Shown piece by piece: positions 1 through 6,332 of a stretch of DNA of 32,742 nt (positions within the stretch are counted from its first letter, which is position 1; each line of letters starts with the position of its first letter). The translations under genes and the position numbers were made by a program. Location of the stretch: assembly GCA_945870155.1 (NCBI GenBank), contig CAMBSB010000040.1, positions 1-32,742 on the forward strand. The letters run 5' to 3'. The notes under the pieces were generated by a model. The model made no database searches. It saw nothing but the letters and a program-made list of their open reading frames with translations, and was not told the origin of the DNA. The stretch is from Paludibacter jiangxiensis. GTDB taxonomy: Bacteria; Bacteroidota; Bacteroidia; Bacteroidales; Paludibacteraceae.

Positions 1-357
1 AATTTATTTGCATGTGGAGTGGCACGTAGCGGAGCTTATAACCGCACCCTTACTCCTTTCGGATTTCAAAGTGAACAGCGCAATTATTGGGAAGCTACCG
101 AGGTTTATGATAAAATGTCGCCATTTATGACAGCCGATAAAATGAAAACACCTATGCTTTTGGTGCATGGCGAGGCGGATAATAACCCCGGGACATTTAC
201 ACTACAGACCGAACGTTATTTTCAGGCATTAAAAGGACTGGGTGCTCCGGCACGCATGGTTATACTTCCTAAAGAACAACATAGTTATGTTGCACGTGAG
301 AACATACTTCACCTGCTGTGGGAACAAGATAAGTTTTTTGAGAAATATTTAAAGTAA
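1..357 (+). CDS. S9 family (prolyl oligopeptidase) peptidase, C-terminal fragment
   Basis: This is the 3' end of a gene that enters from the left edge. The frame is open from base 1, so the GTG at 19 is internal. The 118 visible residues are the end of an alpha/beta-hydrolase domain of the prolyl-oligopeptidase family, serine peptidases that cleave peptides and in Bacteroidota are usually periplasmic. The catalytic Asp lies in HGEADNNPGT and the catalytic His in KEQHSY. The nucleophile serine (normally GxSxGG) must lie upstream, outside the window. The stretch ARSGAYNRTLTPFGFQ just after it is typical of the S9 glutamyl/acyl-peptidase type common in this phylum. A signal peptide and propeller domain would be expected upstream but cannot be seen. 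No T-rich terminator follows; a GC-rich hairpin repeat begins 18 bases after the stop. Confidence 0.85.
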   Translation, partial: NLFACGVARSGAYNRTLTPFGFQSEQRNYWEATEVYDKMSPFMTADKMKTPMLLVHGEADNNPGTFTLQTERYFQALKGLGAPARMVILPKEQHSYVARENILHLLWEQDKFFEKYLK

Positions 358-374
358 AAAACTTGACAATTCAA

Positions 375-423
375 CCCCGCAAGCCCAAGCCCCCTAACCC
401 CCTAAAGGGGGAATATTGCGGGG
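375..423 (+). repeat. C5/G5 hairpin repeat, copy 1
   Basis: Core is C5 (390-394), taa, C5 (398-402), taaa, G5 (407-411). An outer stem pairs 375-382 with 416-423. The same modular core recurs at 25934-25954 in this orientation and at 695-716 and 14300-14320 in the opposite one. It lies downstream of the S9 peptidase stop and could act as a transcript-end hairpin, although no T-run follows. Confidence 0.75.
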
Positions 424-692
424 AACAAATAGTGTTTTATTTAATTATTTCATCAAATTTCAATTTAATGGTTTTTTTAATTCTATTTTTTTTCAATTTA
501 CTGCAAAATCAAAACTCTGTACTATTGGAGTAGTGATGAGTATTTACAAAAAAACAGATAAATTGATATTAACATAGTTGTTGTAGAAATAAAAAGGGTA
601 TTGAAAATCAGCGGATCTCGTTAAATGATGCAACCTGGCATACAAAATATTAAGTCAAGTTTTCAATTTCTATACAGGCATACACCCCAAAA
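424..692. other. Intergenic stretch with no recognised gene
   Basis: This AT-rich DNA lies between two oppositely oriented C5/G5 repeats. I see no coding region with family resemblance, no tRNA-like fold and no strong promoter here. A 67-residue reading frame starting at 625 runs through the second repeat and is judged spurious. Confidence 0.5.
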
Positions 693-717
693 CTCCCCCA
701 TTAGGGGGCTAGGGGGC
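693..717 (-). repeat. C5/G5 hairpin repeat, copy 2
   Basis: C5 (695-699), atta, G5 (704-708), cta, G5 (712-716). This is the reverse-complement arrangement of copy 1, so the two copies face each other across about 270 bases of non-coding DNA. Confidence 0.7.
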
Positions 718-783
718 AGATGCTTGACGCTAAGTAGTTACAAAAAACAAATAATTTGTTATTATTCAAATTTTTTTACATTT

Positions 784-818
784 TTTGTTGCACAATCCGA
801 AATAAATGAGTTCCTTTG
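784..818 (+). promoter_or_regulatory. Bacteroidota-type promoter for the RRM gene
   Basis: TTTG at 784-787 and TTG at 788-790 form a -33 element. From the TTG there are 20 bases to TTCCTTTG (811-818), one mismatch from the TAnnTTTG -7 consensus. Transcription would start near 825, giving a leader of roughly 125 bases. Confidence 0.55.
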
Positions 819-824
819 TACCCA

Positions 825-951
825 CTAAGATAATGTATTTTCTCTCGCTTGGTTATTCTATCTCTTCTATCTCTTGAACTGATTTCTATTAACCCTCGTT
901 TGCTTATACAGTTCTTGAAACAATCATTTATTCATTATTTTATTTTATTTT
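825..951 (+). promoter_or_regulatory. Long pyrimidine-rich 5' leader of the RRM gene
   Basis: A run rich in T and C with few purines separates the predicted start from the ATG at 952. It includes a perfect 9-base direct repeat, CTATCTCTT, at 858-866 and 867-875. Leaders of this length are common for cold-shock-type RNA-binding proteins, where they may control translation. This role is inferred; no conserved RNA fold was recognised. Confidence 0.4.
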
Positions 952-1197
952 ATGAACATTTACGTAGGTAACTTAAGTTACAAAGTTCGCGAAAACGACC
1001 TTCAAGGGGTTATGGAAGAGTATGGCAAAGTTGATTCTTGCAAAATTATCAAAGACCGCGAAACCGGAAAATCAAAAGGATTTGCATTTGTTGAAATGGC
1101 TGATGACGCTGTAGCAACAAAAGTAATCGAAGAATTAAACGGTGCAGAATTCGATGGTCGCACAATGGTAGTTAAAGAAGCAAGACCAAGAGCTTAA
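952..1197 (+). CDS. RRM-domain RNA-binding protein
   Basis: An 81-residue protein that is essentially one RNA-recognition motif. RNP2 is IYVGNL at residues 3-8 and RNP1 is KGFAFVEM at about 42-49, with the aromatic positions that stack on RNA bases intact. A short basic tail (KEARPRA) follows. It binds single-stranded RNA in the cytoplasm. Family members in Bacteroidota are abundant small proteins often compared with cyanobacterial Rbp and cold-shock proteins, and are thought to affect mRNA stability or translation. The ATG at 952 is the only sensible start because RNP2 begins three residues later. The gene stands alone, with its own promoter and long leader upstream and an intrinsic terminator 23 bases after the stop, so its expression is probably independent and abundant. 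Confidence 0.95.
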   Translation: MNIYVGNLSYKVRENDLQGVMEEYGKVDSCKIIKDRETGKSKGFAFVEMADDAVATKVIEELNGAEFDGRTMVVKEARPRA

Positions 1198-1220
1198 TCT
1201 TTTACAATCAAAAAAAAATA

Positions 1221-1257
1221 AAAACTTCTGTTATCGAAAGACGACAGAAGTTTTTTT
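1221..1257 (+). terminator. Intrinsic terminator after the RRM gene
   Basis: An 11-base-pair stem (1221-1231 with 1244-1254) encloses a 12-base loop and runs into a T tract at 1251-1257. Confidence 0.88.
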
Positions 1258-1307
1258 CGTAAATACAGTGTTTTAGAATATCTTTAGGCAAAATTTTTAG
1301 CTGCAAA

Positions 1308-2210
1308 ATGAAAAATACTCCCATTGATTTAATGTTCAGCAAAGGAAAATATAAAGATGCCGGTATCTTTTTAAAAATCACACAACTTCTTGGCATTCTG
1401 TTTGTTTTTACATTTATCACGTTAATATTAGTTACACTAACAACGAATAATAATTTAACTGACATTAAAAGTATTAAAATTGCTCAGTTAATTCAGTCAA
1501 TTTGTATTTTTATAATTCCACCTTGTGTTTTGGCCTACATGTGGAGTTCCAAACCATTGACATATATTCAGATAAGTCAAAAAATAAATTTCAAAGCTGT
1601 TTTGCTGGTTATAGTTTTCATAATAATAGCCATCCCTTTTATCAATTTACTTTCTTATCTAAATCAACAAGTAATTTTTCCTGAATTACTTTCACCACTT
1701 GAAAATTGGATGAAAGCCTCTGAAGCTGAAATTGGAGTTTTAACCGAAAAGCTGTTGAATGTACATACCATTAACGATTTGGCATTTAATATTCTATTAA
1801 TAGCCATTCTTCCTTCTCTGGGTGAAGAATTATTTTTCAGGGCTACAATACAAAAAATATTTTCGGAGTGGCGTGGAGCTATTTTTGGGATTTGGGTAGC
1901 TGCTTTTATATTTAGTTTCATACATTTACAATTCTACGGCTTTTTTCCACGCTTGTTGTTGGGTGCATTTTTCGGGTATTTGCTTTGGTGGAGCGGCAGT
2001 CTTTGGTTGCCAATTATTGCACATTTTACCAATAATGTAATTGCTGTAATATTTTATTATTTAAAATTCAACGGAGTTAAAGTGTTTGATATTGATACCA
2101 TTGGCACAAACGAAACTCTTTACTTAGGTGTAATAAGTGGTGTTTTAACTCTTGGCGGTGTTCTGTTGATTAAAAAGAAATTAAGTACTGAAGTTAAATC
2201 TGATTATTAG
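1308..2210 (+). CDS. CPBP-family intramembrane glutamic endopeptidase (CAAX/Abi-like)
   Basis: A 300-residue polytopic membrane protein. About eight hydrophobic segments are visible, starting near residue 25 after a short cytoplasmic N terminus. The CPBP (Abi, PF02517) signatures occur in order: GEELFFR (catalytic Glu pair) near residue 170, FSFIHLQF with its conserved His near 205, and the final HFTNN (HxxxN) near 245. These residues form the intramembrane active site in the Rce1 structure. The bacterial substrate is unknown; relatives process prenylated peptides or bacteriocin-like peptides, or act in immunity and stress pathways. The ATG at 1308 follows the terminator of the RRM gene by about 50 bases, so it probably has its own promoter, though only a weak TATCTTTA is visible. 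The gene looks intact. The next gene starts 129 bases downstream. Confidence 0.88.
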   Translation: MKNTPIDLMFSKGKYKDAGIFLKITQLLGILFVFTFITLILVTLTTNNNLTDIKSIKIAQLIQSICIFIIPPCVLAYMWSSKPLTYIQISQKINFKAVLLVIVFIIIAIPFINLLSYLNQQVIFPELLSPLENWMKASEAEIGVLTEKLLNVHTINDLAFNILLIAILPSLGEELFFRATIQKIFSEWRGAIFGIWVAAFIFSFIHLQFYGFFPRLLLGAFFGYLLWWSGSLWLPIIAHFTNNVIAVIFYYLKFNGVKVFDIDTIGTNETLYLGVISGVLTLGGVLLIKKKLSTEVKSDY

Positions 2211-2303
2211 TCATTCCTTCTTATTAATGTATTTAAAAAGAAAATCAAATTTTAAACTCAAAAGTTTTTAATTTTAATTAAACTATTCAGCTTAATATCA
2301 GTC

Positions 2304-2334
2304 TATTTTAAGTGCATCTCTACACCTTAAAATA
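2304..2334. promoter_or_regulatory. Inverted repeat just upstream of the chorismatase-like gene
   Basis: TATTTTAAG (2304-2312) pairs with CTTAAAATA (2326-2334), extended by TG/CA with one bulged C. The element ends five bases before the ATG at 2340. It could be an operator or an mRNA hairpin near the ribosome site. There is no T-run, so it is not a standard terminator. Confidence 0.5.
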
Positions 2335-2339
2335 AAATT

Positions 2340-3470
2340 ATGATAAGTACGCAGTATTTTACCGCACCGGAAACAACATCAATTTCATTTATTGAAACAA
2401 TTGGACAATTAATTGATAGTATCCCCAATAAAGATAGAATTATTAGTCTTAGTTTTTTTGGAAGCTCGTGCGATGATAATTATACTGAAATACTTTCCCA
2501 TATAAAAATAAAAACACAAGCTGTTTTTATAAATAACACACCACTAATCACTTACATCGCTCAAGAATTAAATCAATCGGGTGGATTTGCTGTGGAAGTA
2601 AATTATTTAAATTCGGACATATCTTTTGAATCTGTAAATTTCTCAACTTATTTAAATACCCGATATGCTTGCATTAATTCTTTCAAAAATAGAATTTTAT
2701 TGCTTGAAGGTGTTCAAGCCAATTCATTTAAAGATGCCATATCAATTCAGGCAAAGGATATATTTATTAAAATTGATAAAATATTAGAACTTGAAAATTT
2801 TCAGATTTCTGATATTGTCCGTCAATGGAATTACATTGGAAAAATAACTGAAATTCAAGAGGATATACAAAATTATCAGGCTTTTAATAATGAAAGAGCA
2901 AAATTTTATGCACAAACTGAATGGCCAACAGCTTATCCAGCTGCTACTGGTATTGGAATGGACTGTAATGGCCTGATTGTTAGCTTAGTGGCAATATCTA
3001 ATGGAGATGATTTTTCAGTATATCCTATAAACAATCCACTTCAAATAGCAGCACATAATTATTCCTCAACCGTACTTATTGGTGATAACCCAGTTAAATA
3101 TACACCCAAATTTGAGAGAGCTAAAATAATACAATCTAAATCAAATACCTATTGTTTTGTTTCGGGAACTGCAGCAATAAGAGGAGAACAAAGCATTGAA
3201 AATATGCATGTTTCAGCTCAAACAGTTCAAACTATCCAGAATATTTTATATCTCATTTCAAATGAAAACTTACGAAAGCAAGATATTGAAGTTTCAAGCG
3301 AGTTGAAAATGCAGAGCTTGCGAATTTACGTTAAATACTTCGATGATATTGAAAAAGTAAAGGCTGAAGTCAATAAAACTTGGCCGCATGTTCCGGCTAT
3401 TTATTTAAAAGGTGATATTTGCAGAAAGGAACTTTTGGTTGAAATAGAAGGTTTTGCCAAGGAAAAATAA
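2340..3470 (+). CDS. Chorismatase-like protein (FkbO/Hyg5/XanB2 family, Rid-like fold)
   Basis: A 376-residue cytoplasmic protein with no signal peptide. Several blocks match what I remember of chorismatases: RQWNYIGKI with YQAFNNER near residues 161-185; YPAATGIGM near 200-210; FVSGTAAIRGEQS near 278-290 followed by AQTVQTIQNI; and a C-terminal GDICRKELLVEIEG. Characterised members (FkbO, Hyg5, XanB2) hydrolyse chorismate to dihydroxycyclohexadiene carboxylate or hydroxybenzoates, feeding pigment or polyketide starter units. The segment after AAIRG lacks the His I expect in GTASIxGHxS, so the exact reaction cannot be assigned. It appears to be the first gene of a four-gene block; the next gene begins 39 bases later. 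No other aromatic-pathway gene is nearby, which makes the context odd. A non-enzymatic or altered-specificity Rid-superfamily protein is the main alternative. Confidence 0.72.
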   Translation: MISTQYFTAPETTSISFIETIGQLIDSIPNKDRIISLSFFGSSCDDNYTEILSHIKIKTQAVFINNTPLITYIAQELNQSGGFAVEVNYLNSDISFESVNFSTYLNTRYACINSFKNRILLLEGVQANSFKDAISIQAKDIFIKIDKILELENFQISDIVRQWNYIGKITEIQEDIQNYQAFNNERAKFYAQTEWPTAYPAATGIGMDCNGLIVSLVAISNGDDFSVYPINNPLQIAAHNYSSTVLIGDNPVKYTPKFERAKIIQSKSNTYCFVSGTAAIRGEQSIENMHVSAQTVQTIQNILYLISNENLRKQDIEVSSELKMQSLRIYVKYFDDIEKVKAEVNKTWPHVPAIYLKGDICRKELLVEIEGFAKEK

Positions 3471-3509
3471 ATGTGATTCAAATTTTTAAAATATAAATTC
3501 AAATCTATT

Positions 3510-4961
3510 ATGAGAAAATATGTTTTGATTCAAATATTGCTTTTTGTTTTTATATCAGTTTGGGCAAACGAAATTGACAATTTTTTTCCTGCTGCTGAGC
3601 TTAAGACAGGCATATTATGTAGTGATGAAGTATTTATTCGCCGAACCTATCTCACGCTTACCGGCAGACTACCTCAGGTAGAACAAGTTAAAGCTTTCTT
3701 ATCGTCAAAAAAAGAATTAAAACGAAGTGAGTTAATCAACCAGATTCTTGATTCGGAAGAATATATACGTTATATGCAAATGCGTTGGGGTGATATCTTA
3801 CGTATTAAATCTGAATTCCCAAGTAATCTTTGGCCGAATGGAGTTCAGGCCTATAACCGATGGTTATACGAAAAATTAGCTTCAAATACACCATATAATA
3901 ATATTGTTAAGGAGTTACTATTGTCAAAAGGAAGCAATTTTAAATCACCGGCTGTAAATTTTTATCGTGCATTTTTGAAAAAAACACCCGAGAATATTTA
4001 CAAAAACATTGACCTTTTGTTTCTTGGCAACAGGAATCAAAGTGATGATGGAGCCAAATGCTTTTCACAAATTCAATACAAAAAGACGAAAGAATGGAAA
4101 GAGGAAATAGTTTTTGTTGATATACACAAAAATTTTTACTCAACGTCTGTAACCATGCCCGATAAAAAAGTAATTCAATTAAATAAAGGAGAAGATTGGC
4201 GAGTAGGTTATCTTGATTGGTTAACAAATAAATCAAATAAACGATTTTCTGCTGTTATGGCCAATAGGCTTTGGTATTGGATTTTTGGGCAAGGTATTGT
4301 TAATGACCCGGATGACTGGGGAGCACATAATCCTCCATCGAACCCTAAGTTAATGGATTATCTTGCAAATCAGTTTGTAGTTTTGAATTACGATATGAAA
4401 GCTTTTTCTCGTCTTATTCTAAATTCCAAAACGTATCAAAGTCTTAGTACTCCAACATCTAATTTTGTGCCTCAAAGATTGCAAGCTGAAATAATTGTGG
4501 ATGCTTTGGCAGATATAACGGGCATTTCGGATGCATATCGCAGTCGTGTTCCTGAACCCTTTTCTTTCTTTCCCATTGGTACACGATCAGTAGATTTAGG
4601 AGATGCTACTGTATCAAGTTCAACACTGGAGTTATTTGGTAGAGTTTCGCGCGATGTTTCGCTTGAAAGTCAACGCTCTAATAAATTGACATCAAAGCAA
4701 TTACTATACCTAATGAACTCATCAGAATTAGAAGAAAGATTACGAAAAAGTGTGAAATTAAATTTTATTTGTCAAAATCAGAAAAACATAGCAGGGGTTT
4801 GCGATGAAATCACATTGCTTATACTTTCACGTTATGCTAGCAATGAAGAAAAGTTACTTTTTAAAGAATTTTCTGTAAATAACAAGTTGAATTTGCGTGA
4901 TTTAGCTACTACAATTGCATGGACTCAAATAAATAGTACAGAATTTTTGTATAATCATTAA
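3510..4961 (+). CDS. Secreted DUF1549/DUF1553 domain protein
   Basis: A 483-residue protein with an N-terminal signal peptide (cleavage near ISVWAN, residues 15-20). DUF1549 covers roughly residues 40-165 (FIRRTYLTLTGRLP, MRWGDILR). DUF1553 covers roughly 240-460 (ANRLWYWIFGQGIV, NPPSNPKLMDYLA, YDMKAFSRLILNSKTYQ). These domains abound in Planctomycetes and Verrucomicrobia, usually beside DUF1501 proteins as here, and their biochemical role is unknown. Family members normally have FLGxxxxCAQCHxHP. Here the matching segment (171-190) reads FLGNRNQSDDGAKCFSQIQY, so one Cys and the His of the CxxCH-like motif are replaced (G181, F185). There is no N-terminal cytochrome-like domain, and the protein is shorter than the 700-1000 residues common in Planctomycetes. 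The DUF1501 gene follows after 28 bases. Confidence 0.85.
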   Translation: MRKYVLIQILLFVFISVWANEIDNFFPAAELKTGILCSDEVFIRRTYLTLTGRLPQVEQVKAFLSSKKELKRSELINQILDSEEYIRYMQMRWGDILRIKSEFPSNLWPNGVQAYNRWLYEKLASNTPYNNIVKELLLSKGSNFKSPAVNFYRAFLKKTPENIYKNIDLLFLGNRNQSDDGAKCFSQIQYKKTKEWKEEIVFVDIHKNFYSTSVTMPDKKVIQLNKGEDWRVGYLDWLTNKSNKRFSAVMANRLWYWIFGQGIVNDPDDWGAHNPPSNPKLMDYLANQFVVLNYDMKAFSRLILNSKTYQSLSTPTSNFVPQRLQAEIIVDALADITGISDAYRSRVPEPFSFFPIGTRSVDLGDATVSSSTLELFGRVSRDVSLESQRSNKLTSKQLLYLMNSSELEERLRKSVKLNFICQNQKNIAGVCDEITLLILSRYASNEEKLLFKEFSVNNKLNLRDLATTIAWTQINSTEFLYNH

Positions 4962-4989
4962 CAATTATCTAATCAAAATATTGATAAAG

Positions 4990-6285
4990 ATGAAAACATA
5001 TTTTTTAATCCTGATTTTTATTTTGTTTTGTATAAATGAAATAATGGGACAGCAAGCTAAATCAGTCATTCTGGTTTATTTAGATGGTGGACCTTCACAG
5101 ACAGATACTTTCGATCCTAAACCAGAAGCCGGCAGAGATATTGTTGGAAATTTTAAAGATGCAATTCAAACGAATGTTCAGGGAATTCAAATTGGACAAA
5201 AATTACCATTGTTGGCAAAAATTGCGGACAAATACAGTTTAATTCGCAGCATGACACACAATGTAAATGCCCATGAAACAGGTCATTACGCAATGATTAC
5301 GGGAGATATGAGTGGCGGCTACGTGGTTTATCCTTCGTATGGATCGGTCATAGCTTTTATCAAAAAAGACGCTTATAACGGCATATTACCATCGTATATT
5401 TCTTTAACAAGTGCTAATAACCGATTTAACGAGGGCGGTTTTCTTGGGAATGAATATAAATCGTTTGATACTGGTGGCGAACCTGAAAAAAATTTGTTTG
5501 AAGTTGAGGGCATAGTTAATAGATATGTAAATGCAGCATCTTTAAACAAAAGAATGAATTTGTTGAAGGATTTTGAAAGCTTAAATGTAAATCTAAATAA
5601 TGAGTTCATATCAGAAAATGCGAATAAATTCAGGAAACAAAATTCAGAATTTATAGCAGGAAAATCGCGACAAGTATTCGATTTGTCAACTGAAAGTAAA
5701 GAAATGCGTGAACGATATGGCTTGAATCGATTAGGGCAGTCCTGTCTGGTTGCCCGAAAATTGGTTGAAGCGGGAGTGCCTTTTATCAATGTGCGCACTA
5801 CCGGTTGGGATACACATAAAATGCATTTTCAAAGAATGAATGATATGCTCCCCGAGTTGGATAAGGCATTGTCGGCATTGCTTATCGATTTAGATGAAAA
5901 AGGATTGCTAAAAAACACAATTGTACTTTGTGGAGGTGAATTTGGCAGGACACCTAAAGTGCTTTATGAGGCTCCGTGGAATGGGGGAAGAGCACATTTT
6001 GGTCAAGCATTTTCATATTTGGTTGCCGGTGGTGGATTTATTCCCGGAAAAGTTATAGGTGCTACCGACAAAACCGGCGAAAATATAGTGGATAGAAAAG
6101 TATATCCTGCCGATTTGATTGGCACACTATATTTGCTATTGGGCATAAATCCTTATGGTAAATTGCCTCATATTTTAGAAGGCGAATTGCCCATATTACC
6201 CTCATTGGGTAAAGCAGAACAGAGCAATGATTTACTTTATGAATTAATCAACATACCTAAACCTAAAGTAATGAATAACAAATAG
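4990..6285 (+). CDS. Secreted DUF1501 family protein
   Basis: A 431-residue protein of the DUF1501 family, which shares the alkaline-phosphatase/sulfatase fold. The ATG at 4990 is preferred over an in-frame TTG at 4981 because it places a clean signal peptide (MKTYFLILIFILFCINEIMG) directly at the start. Conserved elements are the early VYLDGGPSQTDTFDPKP, where the Asp and Ser/Thr are metal or nucleophile candidates; RSMTHNVNAHETGHYAM near residue 90; and the C-terminal CGGEFGRTP and GRAHFG blocks. Substrate and activity are unknown. The protein is probably periplasmic or exported. It lies between DUF1549/1553 and TIG/PPC genes with gaps of 28 and 47 bases, the usual companions of DUF1501 in Planctomycetes, so a joint function of the secreted products is likely. 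It is full length with no disruption. Confidence 0.9.
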   Translation: MKTYFLILIFILFCINEIMGQQAKSVILVYLDGGPSQTDTFDPKPEAGRDIVGNFKDAIQTNVQGIQIGQKLPLLAKIADKYSLIRSMTHNVNAHETGHYAMITGDMSGGYVVYPSYGSVIAFIKKDAYNGILPSYISLTSANNRFNEGGFLGNEYKSFDTGGEPEKNLFEVEGIVNRYVNAASLNKRMNLLKDFESLNVNLNNEFISENANKFRKQNSEFIAGKSRQVFDLSTESKEMRERYGLNRLGQSCLVARKLVEAGVPFINVRTTGWDTHKMHFQRMNDMLPELDKALSALLIDLDEKGLLKNTIVLCGGEFGRTPKVLYEAPWNGGRAHFGQAFSYLVAGGGFIPGKVIGATDKTGENIVDRKVYPADLIGTLYLLLGINPYGKLPHILEGELPILPSLGKAEQSNDLLYELINIPKPKVMNNK

Positions 6286-6332
6286 TTATATATATCATAA
6301 GATTTTTTCATTCATTTCAATTCATCAATATT

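Noticed and set aside
625-828. 67-residue reading frame in the first intergenic gap
   Set aside because: It crosses a C5/G5 repeat and the predicted RRM promoter, and its composition does not resemble a protein family.
4981-4989. TTG as start of the DUF1501 gene
   Set aside because: The ATG at 4990 gives a cleaner signal peptide and only three residues are lost.
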